Positions 1 through 12,524 of a stretch of 64,000 nt of DNA are shown in pieces. Numbering within the stretch: the stretch's first letter is position 1; each line of letters opens with the position of its first letter. The stretch lies in assembly GCA_902571375.1 (NCBI GenBank), contig CACGBP010000004.1, positions 38,313 to 102,312 of the forward strand, written 5' to 3'. The notes beneath the pieces are model-generated. The model did no database searches. It was not told the origin of the DNA and was given only the letters and a program-made list of their open reading frames with translations. The DNA comes from an uncultured Pelagibacteraceae bacterium (GTDB lineage: Bacteria; Pseudomonadota; Alphaproteobacteria; Pelagibacterales; Pelagibacteraceae). Both the position numbers and the translations under genes were made by a program.

Positions 1-652
1 TGAGCATATTTTTTCTTACATCTAGTTCAGAACCTGACCTGCCTGCACTAAAAACATTAGTAGAGTCACAAATCATTGCTAATACACCTTGATCACCAAT
101 TTCTTTCAATCTTTTTGAATTAATTTCATCACCAATTAAAGGGTTAGGGTCAACTTTCCAATCCCCTGTATGCAATACAACACCAGCCGGTGTTTGAATT
201 TTAAGTCCATTCGGTTCTAAAATAGAATGCGTTAATGTAATATATTCAATTTCAAAAGGATCTAATTTAACTTTTCCATTCAATTCTACAATTTGTAAGT
301 CCTTGGTAATATCTATATGTTTCTCTTTAAATTTTTCTTTAATTAATACTGCTGTGAAAGGTGTAGCATAAATCTTGCAACCTAATTTTGGCCAAAGATG
401 AGCTACAGCTCCTATGTGATCTTCATGAGCGTGTGTTAGTATTATTCCAAGTAAATTTTCTTTTCTTTCTTGAATGAATCCTGGATCTGGATAGATTAAA
501 TCAATACCTGGAACAGTATCATCAGCAAAGGTTACGCCAATATCTACCATAATCCATTTATGATCACCTGGCTGTCCATAACCAAATAAGTTCATATTCA
601 TGCCAATTTCGCCAGATCCACCCAATGGGCAAAATAAAAATTCATCTTTCAT
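1..652 (-). CDS. rnj: Ribonuclease J-like metallo-beta-lactamase (3' part outside window)
   Basis: Reverse-strand translation from CAT at 650-652: MKDEFLFCPLGGSGEIGMNMNLFGYGQ...GIILTHAHEDHIGAVAHLWPKLG...; HxHxDH metallo-hydrolase motif and RNase J-type N-terminus; runs off the left edge. Confidence 0.85.
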   Translation of the reverse strand, partial: MKDEFLFCPLGGSGEIGMNMNLFGYGQPGDHKWIMVDIGVTFADDTVPGIDLIYPDPGFIQERKENLLGIILTHAHEDHIGAVAHLWPKLGCKIYATPFTAVLIKEKFKEKHIDITKDLQIVELNGKVKLDPFEIEYITLTHSILEPNGLKIQTPAGVVLHTGDWKVDPNPLIGDEINSKRLKEIGDQGVLAMICDSTNVFSAGRSGSELDVRKNML

Positions 653-653
653 A

Positions 654-1391
654 TTATTTTATAAGTTTTGAAGCTTTAATAAGACCATTAATTGTAATAT
701 CAAAATCTTGTTTTACTTTTGTTTTAATTGAGTTCTTAAATAATTTTGAAAAACCCCCAGTAATAATTACTGTAAAAGGTTTTTTTATTTCTTTCTTAAT
801 TAAATTTATAATATTGTCAATTAATCCAGCATATCCCCAAAAAAAACCAGATCTAACAGCTGACTTGGTGTCTTTTCCAATAACTTTCGACATTTTTCTT
901 AAATTAATTTTTGGTATTAAGGATGCTTTATCAGAAAGTGTATTTAATGAAAGATTGATACCAGGAGAAATAATACCACCTTTATAATTTTTTCCTATTA
1001 AAACATCAAAAGTAGTAGCTGTACCAAAGTCTAAAATAATAAAATTTTTATTTTTTGCAGAAACACAGATCGCATTAGCTAATCTATCAGAACCTACTTG
1101 TTTATAATTTACGTTTATTTTTAAAACAGATCGTAAATTTAACTCTTTTAATTCAAAACATTTAATATTTGTTTTATTTTTAAAATAATTCTTTAATTCT
1201 TTAAAAGTTGATGGAACAACACTACAAAATAATAATTTTTTCAATTTAGAAAAATTAAATCTTTTAAAATGTTTATCTAAAATTCGTATTTTTTTGCCTT
1301 TAGAAGGAATTAAAAATTTTTTAACAATCTTGTTATCTTTTACTAAACAAATTTTAGTTTCTGTATTTCCTATATCACCCAAAATAATCAT
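654..1391 (-). CDS. coaX: Type III pantothenate kinase
   Basis: ORF 245 aa, GDIGNTETKIC N-terminus, VGSDRLANA, FGTATTFDV, GGIISPGI motifs. Confidence 0.9.
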   Translation of the reverse strand: MIILGDIGNTETKICLVKDNKIVKKFLIPSKGKKIRILDKHFKRFNFSKLKKLLFCSVVPSTFKELKNYFKNKTNIKCFELKELNLRSVLKINVNYKQVGSDRLANAICVSAKNKNFIILDFGTATTFDVLIGKNYKGGIISPGINLSLNTLSDKASLIPKINLRKMSKVIGKDTKSAVRSGFFWGYAGLIDNIINLIKKEIKKPFTVIITGGFSKLFKNSIKTKVKQDFDITINGLIKASKLIK

Positions 1392-1928
1392 TTAGCTGGT
1401 TTTATAGTACTTTGATAAAAATTTCTCAAAAGTTATTTTTAATTCTTTCACAAATTTTTTCTTGTTTATCTTTTGATTTGTAATTTCTAGCAAATTTGTA
1501 GTTGGATAATTAGGTATATTAGGGCTTTTAATCAAATTGAATCCAATTCCAACAATTAAATATTGCTTTTTAGAATGGTCAATTTTTTCCTGTAAGATAC
1601 CACAAATTTTTTTTTTATTAATTAATAAATCATTTGGTAATTTAAAAGTAATTTTTTTTTTATAATATTTAGAAATTACATCTTTAACTAAAAAACAGTT
1701 TTTTTTAGTTAATAAACTAAGAGATAAATTAATATTTTCTAATTTATAGAAAAAAGACAAAAATATATTTCCTTTATATGAAATCCACTTCCTACCATAT
1801 TGACCCTTTCCTTTGGATTGAGTTTCTGAAACAATTAAACCAAACTCATTTTTTGAATACTTGATTAATCTAATTGCGATTTGATTAGTACTTTTTACTT
1901 TTTTAAAATTAAATTGCTTTAGCTTCAT
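1392..1928 (-). CDS. birA: Biotin--[acetyl-CoA-carboxylase] ligase (BirA catalytic domain)
   Basis: ORF 178 aa, SETQSKGKGQYGRKWIS and KLPNDLLINKKKICGILQE motifs. Confidence 0.88.
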   Translation of the reverse strand: MKLKQFNFKKVKSTNQIAIRLIKYSKNEFGLIVSETQSKGKGQYGRKWISYKGNIFLSFFYKLENINLSLSLLTKKNCFLVKDVISKYYKKKITFKLPNDLLINKKKICGILQEKIDHSKKQYLIVGIGFNLIKSPNIPNYPTTNLLEITNQKINKKKFVKELKITFEKFLSKYYKTS

Positions 1929-3346
1929 TGAATTATATTAATTTTTGAAACTACTTCAATGAGTTGACTCGGAAATATAAAGTATATCAAAATTAACAAA
2001 GTAGAAGCTGTGAGAGAGAATTTTAACCAAATACTATGATCTGTGTCATATTTTTCTTTTTCTTCATCAAAGTACATTATTTTTATTAATCTTAAGTAAT
2101 AAAATGCGGCAATCACAGTTGATAACAAACCAACCACAGCTAAAAAATACATTGATTGTTCTATAACAGTTTTAAAAACATAAAATTTAGCAAAAAAACC
2201 AGCAAGAGGAGGAATTCCTGCTAAAGAAAAAAGAATAATCAATAAAGATAAAGACAACATTGGATGATTTTTTGATAATCCAGATAAATCATCAATATTT
2301 TCGTAGTATTCATTATTTCGTTTCATCATTAATAAACACGAAAAAAGTCCAAGATTCATCAGTACATAAATAGTTATATAAATTACTGAGCTTTGTATTC
2401 CATCATTAGTTCCAGTTGCCAATCCTGCCAAAGCATAACCAACATGACCTATTGAGCTATAAGCTACTAATCTTTTTAAATTAGTTTGTCCTATCGCTGC
2501 AACAGCTCCAAAAAGCATTGAAGCAATTGATAAAAAAATTAAAATCATTTGCCACTGATCAATTAAATTTGAAAATGGAACATATAAAAATCTTATAAAA
2601 ACAGATAATGCTGCTATTTTGGGAACCATAGTAAAAAATAATGTTACTGAGGTTGGCGACCCTTCATACACATCAGGAGCCCACATATGAAATGGAACAG
2701 CAGAAATTTTAAATGCTAAGCCAACTAATATAAAGACAATACCAAATGTTAAAGCATATTCGTTTGAATTTAATTTAGTAGCAATTACATCAAAATTAGT
2801 TGATCCCGTAAAACCATATATCAATGAACATCCATATAATAATAAACCTGAGGATAAAGCGCTTAAAACAAAGTATTTCAGTCCTGCTTCTGAAGATTTA
2901 ATATTATCTCTATTAAATGTCGCTAAAACATATAAAGCTAACGACTGTAGCTCTAATCCCATATAAAATACAATTAAATCATTAGAACTTATCATTATCA
3001 TCATACCCAAAACTGAACTTAGGATTAGAATAGGATATTCAATTTTAAAAATCTTAAATGTTTTAAGATAGGCTGAAGAAATTATTAAAACTAAGAAAGC
3101 AGCTAATAAAGTTATTATTTTCATAAATGAAGATAAATAATCAATTATCACACTTTCATTAAATAGCTTTTCCCCACTAACACTTATTGTTTCATTAAAC
3201 GTAATTACAGCAGTAATTAGTAAAATTATTAAAGAGATATTTTGAATAAGTTTTGAACTATTATTTTTAAATACTCCCAATATCAATAAAAACATTATAG
3301 ATAATGACAAAAAAATTTCAGGAAATACTAAATGTAGATTTTCCAT
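1925..3346 (-). CDS. nuoN: NADH-quinone oxidoreductase subunit N
   Basis: ORF 473 aa, multi-TM, position at end of nuo operon, proton-pump family motifs. Confidence 0.95.
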   Translation of the reverse strand: MENLHLVFPEIFLSLSIMFLLILGVFKNNSSKLIQNISLIILLITAVITFNETISVSGEKLFNESVIIDYLSSFMKIITLLAAFLVLIISSAYLKTFKIFKIEYPILILSSVLGMMIMISSNDLIVFYMGLELQSLALYVLATFNRDNIKSSEAGLKYFVLSALSSGLLLYGCSLIYGFTGSTNFDVIATKLNSNEYALTFGIVFILVGLAFKISAVPFHMWAPDVYEGSPTSVTLFFTMVPKIAALSVFIRFLYVPFSNLIDQWQMILIFLSIASMLFGAVAAIGQTNLKRLVAYSSIGHVGYALAGLATGTNDGIQSSVIYITIYVLMNLGLFSCLLMMKRNNEYYENIDDLSGLSKNHPMLSLSLLIILFSLAGIPPLAGFFAKFYVFKTVIEQSMYFLAVVGLLSTVIAAFYYLRLIKIMYFDEEKEKYDTDHSIWLKFSLTASTLLILIYFIFPSQLIEVVSKINIIQ

Positions 3347-4830
3347 TAAAATTTACTCACAAGTTTATAATTATACATTTCAATTAAATCTGAAATTGAT
3401 ACTTCGATTGTATTTATTAGAGGATCTGGGTAAAAACCAAAAAATAAAGTGGGTATCCCTAAACAAGATAAAATAAATAATTCTGATTTATTTAAATCTA
3501 TCATTTGTTTTAAATCATTGTTTATCAATTTTCCAAAAACTACTCTTTTATATAACCATAACATGTATGCAGCACCTATAATTACACCCAAGCTTGCAAT
3601 AACAGCTACTAAAAAATTATCTTTAAAAGCTGCCATTAAAATTAAAAATTCACCAACAAAACCACTTGTGCCAGGTAGTCCTAAAGCTGCCAAAGTAAAC
3701 AACATAAACAATACTGAATATTTTGGAATTATACTTACAATTCCTCCATAGGTATGAATCAATCTAGAGTGCATTCTGTCATAAACAACACCAACACATA
3801 AGAAAAGTGCTGCTGCAACAAGTCCATGACTTATCATTTGGATAATACTTCCTTCAATACCTTGTTGCTGAAGTGTAAAAATTCCTAATGTAACAAATCC
3901 CATATGTGCTACAGATGAATAAGCAATTAATTTTTTCATATCTTCCTGCATTAGAGCAATAAAAGAAGTAAAAATTATTGCGATAACACTTAGCGCATAA
4001 ATTAAAGGTGTAAAAACTTCTGAAGCAACAGGAAATAAGCCTAAAGAAAATCTTATAAAACCATAGCCTGCCATTTTTAATAAAATCGCTGCTAATAAAA
4101 CAGATCCAGCTGTCGGTGCCTCAACATGAGCATCAGGTAACCATGTATGAACTGGCCACATCGGTGTTTTTACTGCAAAAGAGCTAAAAAAAGCTAACCA
4201 TAAAAGATTTTGATATTTAACATCTATTCCTATTTTATAAAGCTCAACTACATCAGTTGTTCCTGTTATCCAGTATATTGAAATTATTGCAACTAGCATT
4301 AACACAGATCCTAGTAAGGTATATAAAAAGAATTTAAATGCAGAGTATACTCTTCTTGCACCACCCCAAATCCCTATAATTAAAAACATTGGAATTAAAC
4401 CAGCTTCAAAAAATAAATAAAATACAACAAGATCTAAAGAGCAAAAAACACCAATCATAAAAGATTCCATAATTAGTACAGCTATCAGAAATTCACTTAA
4501 TCTATTCTTGATGGAATTGTTAATTGATAAAATACAAAGAGGTGTAATAAATGTTGTTAATAAAATAAATAGAATTGAAATTCCATCAACACCTACTTTA
4601 TAATTAATAAAATTTTCAATCCAAACTCTATCTTCAACAAACTGAAATTCTGAAGTTGTTTGATCAAATAATGCCCATAAATATATTGATAGAAAGAAAT
4701 TTACGGAGGAAGTGAATAAAGCAACATACTTTACTGTATTATTGTTTTTTTCACTACTTCTAGTAAAAAATATAAATAAAGCACCTATAGTTGGAAATAA
4801 AATTAAAGATGAGAGAATAGGAAAATTCAT
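3346..4830 (-). CDS. nuoM: NADH-quinone oxidoreductase subunit M
   Basis: ORF 494 aa, FFEAGLIPMFLIIGIWGG, THAHVEAPTAGSVLLA-type motifs. Confidence 0.95.
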   Translation of the reverse strand: MNFPILSSLILFPTIGALFIFFTRSSEKNNNTVKYVALFTSSVNFFLSIYLWALFDQTTSEFQFVEDRVWIENFINYKVGVDGISILFILLTTFITPLCILSINNSIKNRLSEFLIAVLIMESFMIGVFCSLDLVVFYLFFEAGLIPMFLIIGIWGGARRVYSAFKFFLYTLLGSVLMLVAIISIYWITGTTDVVELYKIGIDVKYQNLLWLAFFSSFAVKTPMWPVHTWLPDAHVEAPTAGSVLLAAILLKMAGYGFIRFSLGLFPVASEVFTPLIYALSVIAIIFTSFIALMQEDMKKLIAYSSVAHMGFVTLGIFTLQQQGIEGSIIQMISHGLVAAALFLCVGVVYDRMHSRLIHTYGGIVSIIPKYSVLFMLFTLAALGLPGTSGFVGEFLILMAAFKDNFLVAVIASLGVIIGAAYMLWLYKRVVFGKLINNDLKQMIDLNKSELFILSCLGIPTLFFGFYPDPLINTIEVSISDLIEMYNYKLVSKF

Positions 4831-6743
4831 TATTTAACAATTAAAAAGGTTAATAAAGCAGAAAATCCAAGAAGCATTACAAATGCATATTGATAAATAA
4901 ATCCGCTTTGGAATTTATTGGCTTTTATAGAAAATTTTTTAATTATTGTTGAAATGCCATCAGGACCAAATCCATCAATTATTTTCAAATCAAAAAACTT
5001 CCACAAAAATAATCCTATTTTTTTTGATGATCTGACAAACAAAACATCATAAAGTTCATCAAAATACCATTTGTTTAATAAAAAATTATATAAAGGTTTA
5101 TTAATTTTAACTATTTGTTCAGGTAATCTTTTATTCTTAACAAATAAATAGTAAGCGATTGGAATTGATAAAATTACTAATGTTGGTGTTAAAATTAGAA
5201 ACCAAAATGGTGGATGATCATTACTCAAAGGTTCCAAAAAGAAAATTGACTCTTTCCAGAAATTATTAGCCGCCGCATAACCAATAAATAATTCTTTAAA
5301 AGCATAACCAGCAAATACCGCGCCAATCGAAAGTAAGATTAAAGGCACTATCATCACAAGAGGAGATTCATGTGTTTCTTCTATTTTGATATTTTTGTTA
5401 TTGTATTGGCCATGAAAAGTTTTAAACATAAGTCTCCAAGAATATATTGAAGTAAGAAAAGCTGTAAAAATGCCAATACCAGCAGCATAAAACCCTGTTG
5501 TATTCCCTCTTAAATATGCAAATTCTATAATTGCATCTTTGGAATAAAAACCCGACAATAAAGGAAATCCAGTTAAAGCTAGGGTTCCTATAATCATTAA
5601 TGCATAGGTATAAGGAAGTTTTTTCCATACACCTCCCATATTATTAATATTTTGTTCATCTTTAAAAGCATGAATAACTGATCCTGATCCTAAGAATAAT
5701 AAAGCTTTAAAAAAAGCATGAGTAAATAAATGAAACATTGCAACATTATAAGCACCTACTCCAGCTGCAAAAAACATGTAACCTAATTGACTACAAGTTG
5801 AATACGCAATAATTTTTTTTATATCATTTTGCACTAAAGCTACAGTCGCGGCAAAAAAAGCTGTGCTCATTCCAACAATAGTTATGATATTTAATGCTAG
5901 TTCTGAATACTCATAAATTGGTGAACACCTTACGACTAAAAAAACACCTGCTGTTACCATAGTTGCTGCATGAATCAGGGCTGAGACTGGTGTTGGACCT
6001 TCCATAGCATCTGGCAACCAAGTGTGGAGTAAAATTTGCGCAGATTTTCCCATTGCACCAACAAACAAAAGTATACAAATTAAATTTATTGCATTTACCT
6101 CAATGCCTAAAAAAACTAATTCTCTATCTGTAATTGTTGGTATTTGTTCAAAAACTTCAGAATAATTTACTGTTCCAAATAAATAAAAAATTAAAAATAT
6201 TCCTAAAGCAAAACCAAAATCACCTACTCTATTTACCACAAATGCTTTTATTGCTGCAGCATTTGCTGTTTCTTTTTTAAACCAAAAACCAATTAAAAAG
6301 TAAGAACAGAGACCAACCCCTTCCCAACCAAAGAATAATTGAATAAAGTTATCAGAAGTCACCAACATTAACATTGCAAAAGTAAACAATGATAAATAAG
6401 CCATAAATCTAGGTTTGTGTGGATCATGAGACATATATCCAATTGAATAAACATGGACTAAAGCAGAAACTGAAGTAACAACAACCAACATAACCGATGA
6501 CAAAGCATCAATTTTCATAGACCAATTCACATCTAATGACCCAGAATTAATCCATGTGGCAATAATTATATTATCTTCATATTGATTAACCATTACTTCA
6601 TAGAAAACTATCACAGAAAATATTGCAGATATTGCAACCAACAAACTTGTTACAATTTCAGAATTTCTATCTCCAATAAATTTTCCAAAAAAACCTGAGA
6701 TAATTGAAGCAATCAAGGGTAATGCAATAATTGAAATTTCCAT
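4830..6743 (-). CDS. nuoL: NADH-quinone oxidoreductase subunit L
   Basis: ORF 637 aa, FFGWEGVGLCSYFLIGFW, HTWLPDAMEGPTPVSALIHAATMVTAGV. Confidence 0.96.
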   Translation of the reverse strand: MEISIIALPLIASIISGFFGKFIGDRNSEIVTSLLVAISAIFSVIVFYEVMVNQYEDNIIIATWINSGSLDVNWSMKIDALSSVMLVVVTSVSALVHVYSIGYMSHDPHKPRFMAYLSLFTFAMLMLVTSDNFIQLFFGWEGVGLCSYFLIGFWFKKETANAAAIKAFVVNRVGDFGFALGIFLIFYLFGTVNYSEVFEQIPTITDRELVFLGIEVNAINLICILLFVGAMGKSAQILLHTWLPDAMEGPTPVSALIHAATMVTAGVFLVVRCSPIYEYSELALNIITIVGMSTAFFAATVALVQNDIKKIIAYSTCSQLGYMFFAAGVGAYNVAMFHLFTHAFFKALLFLGSGSVIHAFKDEQNINNMGGVWKKLPYTYALMIIGTLALTGFPLLSGFYSKDAIIEFAYLRGNTTGFYAAGIGIFTAFLTSIYSWRLMFKTFHGQYNNKNIKIEETHESPLVMIVPLILLSIGAVFAGYAFKELFIGYAAANNFWKESIFFLEPLSNDHPPFWFLILTPTLVILSIPIAYYLFVKNKRLPEQIVKINKPLYNFLLNKWYFDELYDVLFVRSSKKIGLFLWKFFDLKIIDGFGPDGISTIIKKFSIKANKFQSGFIYQYAFVMLLGFSALLTFLIVK

Positions 6744-6744
6744 T

Positions 6745-7056
6745 TTATCCCTTCAACTTATCTATTTCCTCAACACGTATTGTTCCAGAGTTTCTATAGT
6801 AAACTACTATAATTGCTAATCCTATTGCGGCTTCAGCAGCAGCAACTGTTAAAATAAATAATGTAAATACTTGACCAGTTAAATCACCTAAATAAATAGA
6901 AAAAGATACTAAATTAATATTAACTGCTAATAGTATTAGTTCTATACTCATTAAAATTACTATAATATTTTTTCGATTTAAAAAAATTCCTATTATTCCA
7001 ATACTAAAAATAACAGCACCTAGAGTTAAATAGTGTCCTAAACCTATCTCAGTCAT
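6745..7056 (-). CDS. nuoK: NADH-quinone oxidoreductase subunit K
   Basis: ORF 103 aa, [23 protein letters not shown]. Confidence 0.95.
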   Translation of the reverse strand: MTEIGLGHYLTLGAVIFSIGIIGIFLNRKNIIVILMSIELILLAVNINLVSFSIYLGDLTGQVFTLFILTVAAAEAAIGLAIIVVYYRNSGTIRVEEIDKLKG

Positions 7057-7678
7057 CTATTTTTACTCCTTTGTTAGAAGCAACTTCTAATACTTCTACT
7101 CCTTCAGATCTTTCTCTTGAAATTTGTTTTAAATAACTTTGTTTTTTAACCCCTTCTCTTTGTCTAAATGTAAGTACAATTGCTCCTATCATTGCAATCA
7201 ATAAAATCATTCCACTAATTTGAAATATATGAATGTAGTCAGTGTATAAAACCTGTCCTAGAGAATGTGTATTGCTAATTTCATTTATAATTGGGTTGGT
7301 AGTTTCAAATAAATCAGGTTTATATTTCCATCCACCAATGACAATGATTAATTCAAAAAAAATAATTGCACTAATTAATAATCCCACAGGTATATGTCCT
7401 GAGTTTTCCTCCGAAACAAACCATTGGTTCTTTTGTTGCGCAACATTCAGCATCATTACAACAAATAAAAATAATACAGCTACGGCACCAACATAAACAA
7501 TTAACATTATCATGCCTAAAAATTCTGCACCAATCATGATGAATAGACAAGATATGCTTATAAAATCAAGAATTAAAAAAAAAACAGAATGAACTGTGTT
7601 TTTAGAAACTGTAACCATAATTGCTGAAACGACAGCAATTATTGAGAATACATAAAAAAAAATTGCATGTGCTATCAT
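7049..7678 (-). CDS. nuoJ: NADH-quinone oxidoreductase subunit J
   Basis: ORF 209 aa, [27 protein letters not shown]. Confidence 0.95.
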   Translation of the reverse strand: MIAHAIFFYVFSIIAVVSAIMVTVSKNTVHSVFFLILDFISISCLFIMIGAEFLGMIMLIVYVGAVAVLFLFVVMMLNVAQQKNQWFVSEENSGHIPVGLLISAIIFFELIIVIGGWKYKPDLFETTNPIINEISNTHSLGQVLYTDYIHIFQISGMILLIAMIGAIVLTFRQREGVKKQSYLKQISRERSEGVEVLEVASNKGVKIDD

Positions 7679-7681
7679 AAA

Positions 7682-8167
7682 TTATCTATATGGATTGTCA
7701 GTTTTAATGTTTGCTGCTAATACATTTTCCCATCTGTCTCCATTATCAAGAAGTTTTTCTTTAGTATAATAGAGTTCTTCTCGTGTTTCTGTAGAAAATT
7801 CAAAATTAGGTCCTTGTACTATTGCATCTACAGGGCAAGACTCTTCACATAAACCACAATAAATACATTTCATCATATCTATATCGTAACGAGTAGTTTT
7901 TCGACTTCCATCAGATCTTTCGGCTGACTCAATTGTAATTGCTTGCGCAGGACAAACTGCTTCACATAGTTTACATGCAATACATCTTTCTTCACCATTT
8001 GGATATCTTCTTAAAGCATGTTCGCCTCTAAATCTTGGACTAATTTTTCCCTTTTCAAATGGATAATTTATAGTTTTTTTTGATTTAAAAAGTTCCTTGA
8101 TAGCAATGAAAAGACTTCCTATGAAATCTGTCATTAATATGGTTTTAAAAAATCTTGTAATTTTCAT
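7682..8167 (-). CDS. nuoI: NADH-quinone oxidoreductase subunit I
   Basis: ORF 161 aa, two CxxCxxCxxxCP 4Fe-4S motifs, [32 protein letters not shown]. Confidence 0.96.
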   Translation of the reverse strand: MKITRFFKTILMTDFIGSLFIAIKELFKSKKTINYPFEKGKISPRFRGEHALRRYPNGEERCIACKLCEAVCPAQAITIESAERSDGSRKTTRYDIDMMKCIYCGLCEESCPVDAIVQGPNFEFSTETREELYYTKEKLLDNGDRWENVLAANIKTDNPYR

Positions 8168-9166
8168 TTAATTTATCGGCAAAAGTTCAAAATAAAAAAG
8201 ATAACTAGCTGTTAAAACAACGTAAGTTAATGATAATGGTAAAAATATTTTCCAACCTAATCTCATTAATTGATCATATCTATATCTTGGAACAATCGCT
8301 TTGACTAATGCAAAAAGTATAAATAAAAATAAAATTTTAAAAATTAACCAGATAGTACCTGGTATCAAATTAAAGGGATAAAGATCAATTGGCGATAACC
8401 AACCACCTAAAAAAAGTATTGAACCAAGGGCACACATTAATAAAATATTTGCATATTCTCCTAACCAAAACATTGCATACATCATTCCTGAATACTCTGT
8501 TTGATATCCTGCTACTAATTCTGCTTCTGCTTCAGGTAAATCAAAAGGTGGTCTGTTTGTCTCAGCTAATGCAGATATAAAAAAAATTACAAACATTGGA
8601 AATAATGGTATTACAAACCACATATCTTTTTGTGCAATTACAATATCGTTTAAATTTAAAGATCCCACACACAACAATACATTAATAATAATAATACCAA
8701 TTGAAACTTCATAAGATACCATTTGTGCAGCAGATCTAATTGCTCCTAGAAATGGATATTTTGAATTTGATGCCCATCCGCCCATGATTATTCCATAAAC
8801 ACCTAATGATGAAACTGCAAAAATATATAATATCCCAACATTAATATCTGCTAACACTTGATCAATACCAAAAGGTATTACTGCCCAAGCAATAAGGGCT
8901 AAGGTCATAGTTATAATTGGCGCCAATATAAAAATTATTTTATTTGAGCTTGCAGGAATAATTATTTCTTTAAAAATATATTTAAGTGCATCAGCTAAAG
9001 ATTGTAATAATCCAAAAGGACCAACAACATTTGGGCCTTGTCTTTTTTGAACAAATGCCCATACTCTACGATCCAGCCAAACAATCATTGCAACAGAAAC
9101 TAAAACGGGTACAAGTAAAAATAAAATTTTATATATTTCTTGAAAAATAATATTTACATATTCCAT
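8168..9166 (-). CDS. nuoH: NADH-quinone oxidoreductase subunit H
   Basis: ORF 332 aa, [40 protein letters not shown]. Confidence 0.96.
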   Translation of the reverse strand: MEYVNIIFQEIYKILFLLVPVLVSVAMIVWLDRRVWAFVQKRQGPNVVGPFGLLQSLADALKYIFKEIIIPASSNKIIFILAPIITMTLALIAWAVIPFGIDQVLADINVGILYIFAVSSLGVYGIIMGGWASNSKYPFLGAIRSAAQMVSYEVSIGIIIINVLLCVGSLNLNDIVIAQKDMWFVIPLFPMFVIFFISALAETNRPPFDLPEAEAELVAGYQTEYSGMMYAMFWLGEYANILLMCALGSILFLGGWLSPIDLYPFNLIPGTIWLIFKILFLFILFALVKAIVPRYRYDQLMRLGWKIFLPLSLTYVVLTASYLFYFELLPIN

Positions 9167-9169
9167 TTA

Positions 9170-11203
9170 TTAACCCTCAGTACCAGTTTTTTTCAAATCA
9201 ATTTTTGATGAATTACATTCAGCCATCGTTTTAGATGAACGAGCAATAACATTAGAAAAATAATAATCTTTAAATTTTACAACCAAGTCTTCATTTTCAA
9301 AATCAATTTGCCCTATTTTATTTGGTAAATCTGATTTTTTTTGATTTTTTTTTAATTTTAAATAATTAAACATACTACTTTCAAGCTCTTCTTTATCATT
9401 AAAAAGTTTTCTATTATTCATTACTTCAGCCAAATCATTTATTATTTGCCAATCTTCTTTTGCATCACCTGGAGGATACGATGCTTTATATGCTTTTTGA
9501 ATTTTGCCCTCTAAGTTAGTATAATGACCAGACTGTTCAGTAAAAGCCGCTCCTGGCAGAATAATATCAGCAATTTCAGCTCCTCTGTCGCCATGACTAC
9601 CCTGATAAATTACAAATTCATTTGTCTTCTTAAAATTTAAACTATCCTGACCAAGTAAATAAACAATTTCAAATTTATTTTCATTTAAATCATTCAATAT
9701 CTTATTGTTTTCATCAATTATATCTAAATCTAAACTTCCGACAGTTGCTGCATCTACAGATAATATATTAATTGGGTTCCAATCATCATTCAATTTATTA
9801 TTGTCAGACAAAAATTCTTTAAAAGAAGAGAATAAATATTTCGCTGATTTAATCTTTAAAAAAGACTCGCCAAATATAATTATTGGTTTTTTTGAATTGA
9901 TAATCAATTTAGAAATATCATTTTTATTTTCAGTTATATCTTTAATAGTTTGTGTCTTTCCATCTAGACTTTGATAGGGATAAGTAAGATCTCCCACATC
10001 ACTTAATGAAATTATTTTTGGATTTTTGTTTAAATGTGCTTTTCTTATTCTGGCATTAACCATTGTTGCTTCAAATCTTGGATTTGCACCTATCAATAAA
10101 ATTAAATCAGAATCCTCAATTCCATTTATTGTTGAATTAAATAAATAATTTTCTCTTACACTTATATCAATAAAATTATTTACTGTTCTAGACTCGTACT
10201 TGTTTGTATTAATTGTTCTCTCGAAAAATTCTTTAAAAATGAAACTTGCCTCCATATTTGCAAGATCTCCAACAAAACCACATATTTTTTCTTTATTTGT
10301 ATTTTCTATTTTAGATTTTATGATTTTGCTTACTTCACTCCAAGAGGCTTTTTCAAATTTATTATTATATTTTATATATGGAGTATCTAATCTCTGGTTT
10401 AATAATCCATCACATGCATATCTTGTTTTGTCAGATATCCATTCTTCGTTGATATCTTCATTTATTATTGGCAAAACTCTCTTCACCTCCCAATCATATG
10501 TGTCTACTCTTATGTTTGAACCCACAGCATCCATCACATCTATTGTTTCAGTCTTTTTTAATTCCCAAGGTCTTGCTTCAAAAACATAAGGTTTTGAAGT
10601 TAAAGCACCAACTGGACAAAGATCAATTACATTGCCAGATAATTCTGATTGTACAGACTGTTCTAAATAGGTTGTAATTTGCATGTCTTCACCTCTTCCG
10701 ATTGCTCCTAACTCGGGAACTCCTGCAACTTCAGTTGCAAATCTTACACACCGGGTACAGTGAATACATCTTGTCATTTGAGTTTTGATTAATGGACCCA
10801 TATATTTATCTGCCACTGCCCTTTTGTTTTCTTTAAATCTAGATTTATCTATTCCATAAAACATTGATTGATCTTGTAAGTCACATTCTCCCCCTTGATC
10901 GCATACTGGACAATCTAAAGGGTGGTTAGCTAACAAAAATTCCATTACTCCTTTTCTTGATTTTTCTATTTTTGGTGTATTAGTTCTTATGACCATACCT
11001 TCAGCTGCCGGCATTGCACATGATGCTATAGGCTTTGGAGATTTTTCCATCTCTACTAAACACATTCTACAATTACCAGCTATTGATAACTTTTCATGAT
11101 AACAAAATCTTGGAATTTCAACTCCAGCTTTCTCACATGCTTGAAGAACTGTTAAGCCTTCTTCAACTTCAACTTCTATATCATTTACTTTTAATTTAAG
11201 CAT
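9170..11203 (-). CDS. nuoG: NADH-quinone oxidoreductase subunit G
   Basis: ORF 677 aa, 2Fe-2S N-terminus, [25 protein letters not shown]. Confidence 0.96.
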   Translation of the reverse strand: MLKLKVNDIEVEVEEGLTVLQACEKAGVEIPRFCYHEKLSIAGNCRMCLVEMEKSPKPIASCAMPAAEGMVIRTNTPKIEKSRKGVMEFLLANHPLDCPVCDQGGECDLQDQSMFYGIDKSRFKENKRAVADKYMGPLIKTQMTRCIHCTRCVRFATEVAGVPELGAIGRGEDMQITTYLEQSVQSELSGNVIDLCPVGALTSKPYVFEARPWELKKTETIDVMDAVGSNIRVDTYDWEVKRVLPIINEDINEEWISDKTRYACDGLLNQRLDTPYIKYNNKFEKASWSEVSKIIKSKIENTNKEKICGFVGDLANMEASFIFKEFFERTINTNKYESRTVNNFIDISVRENYLFNSTINGIEDSDLILLIGANPRFEATMVNARIRKAHLNKNPKIISLSDVGDLTYPYQSLDGKTQTIKDITENKNDISKLIINSKKPIIIFGESFLKIKSAKYLFSSFKEFLSDNNKLNDDWNPINILSVDAATVGSLDLDIIDENNKILNDLNENKFEIVYLLGQDSLNFKKTNEFVIYQGSHGDRGAEIADIILPGAAFTEQSGHYTNLEGKIQKAYKASYPPGDAKEDWQIINDLAEVMNNRKLFNDKEELESSMFNYLKLKKNQKKSDLPNKIGQIDFENEDLVVKFKDYYFSNVIARSSKTMAECNSSKIDLKKTGTEG

Positions 11204-12524
11204 TTTTATCTAATAAGTGTTGATCTACTAAATAAGGAATATTTTTATTCTCTTTAATAATTGGATCAAATTTATTCCTTTTCTTAATTTCATCTTTAAA
11301 GTGTCGTAACAGACCTTGAACTGGCCAAGAAGATCCTTCACCAAAAGCACAAATAGTATGACCTTCAATTTGTTTAGTTACATCGCCTAACATATCAACC
11401 TCATCTTTTGATGCTTCACCTCTAGCCATTCTTTCAAGCATTCTCCACATCCATCCTGAACCTTCTCGACATGGTGTGCACTGACCACAACTTTCATGTT
11501 TGTAAAATCTTGCAATTCTAGCCATACATTTAATAATGTCTTGATCTTTATTTATTACAACTATCCCAGCTGTTCCTAGTCCACTTTTTTCAGCTACTAA
11601 AGAGTCAAAATCCATTGTTAATGTTTCACATTTTTCTTTTGGTATTAATGGCATGGATGATCCACCTGGAATAACAGCTTGTAAATTATCCCAGCCACCA
11701 ACTACTCCTCCAGCATGAACTTCAATCAATTCTTTTAATGGTATATTCATTTCCTCTTCAACATTACATGGGTTATTTACATTGCCAGATATACAAAAAA
11801 TTTTTGTACCTGTATTTTTTTCTCTACCTAAAGATGCAAACCATTTACCACCTCTTCGTAAAATTGTTGGAACAACAGCTATAGTTTCAACATTATTAAT
11901 TATTGTTGGACACCCATAAAGTCCTATCAATGCAGGAAAAGGTGGCTTTAATCTTGGTTGACCTTTTTTACCCTCTAAACTTTCAAGTAAAGCTGTCTCT
12001 TCTCCACAAATATAAGCGCCAGCACCATAATGAATATGAATATCTAAATCCCAACCTGTTCCAGCTGCATTTTTACCAATTAACTTTTTTTCATATGCTT
12101 CATCAATAGCTCTTTGAAGTTTTTGTCCATCTACAAAATATTCACCTCTTATATAAATATAACAAACATGTGCTTGAACTGCATACGAAGCTAACAAACA
12201 ACCTTCGATTAATTTATGTGGTTCAAATCTTAGTATATCTCTATCTTTACAAGTCCCTGGTTCTGACTCATCTGCATTGATTACCAAGTAGTGAGGTCTT
12301 GATCCTAATTCTTTAGGTGCAAAAGACCATTTTAAGCCAGTAGGAAAACCCGCTCCTCCTCTTCCTCTGAGTTGAGAGTCTTTAATTTCATTAATTATCC
12401 AATCCCTACCTTTGTCAGTAAGATCTTTTGTATTAACCCAATCACCTCTTTTTTGAGACGAGGCTACATCTGATCCTAAATCATTGTATAAATTTTTAAA
12501 TATTCTATCTTGATCTTTAAGCAT
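11196..12524 (-). CDS. nuoF: NADH-quinone oxidoreductase subunit F
   Basis: ORF 442 aa, [25 protein letters not shown]. Confidence 0.96.
   Translation of the reverse strand: MLKDQDRIFKNLYNDLGSDVASSQKRGDWVNTKDLTDKGRDWIINEIKDSQLRGRGGAGFPTGLKWSFAPKELGSRPHYLVINADESEPGTCKDRDILRFEPHKLIEGCLLASYAVQAHVCYIYIRGEYFVDGQKLQRAIDEAYEKKLIGKNAAGTGWDLDIHIHYGAGAYICGEETALLESLEGKKGQPRLKPPFPALIGLYGCPTIINNVETIAVVPTILRRGGKWFASLGREKNTGTKIFCISGNVNNPCNVEEEMNIPLKELIEVHAGGVVGGWDNLQAVIPGGSSMPLIPKEKCETLTMDFDSLVAEKSGLGTAGIVVINKDQDIIKCMARIARFYKHESCGQCTPCREGSGWMWRMLERMARGEASKDEVDMLGDVTKQIEGHTICAFGEGSSWPVQGLLRHFKDEIKKRNKFDPIIKENKNIPYLVDQHLLDKNA

Noticed and set aside
3449-3751. 100-aa plus-strand ORF inside nuoM
   Set aside because: Antisense to a strongly recognisable gene; typical shadow ORF.
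10200-10589. 129-aa plus-strand ORF (and 10468..10677, 9705..9974) inside nuoG
   Set aside because: Antisense to nuoG with no family features.
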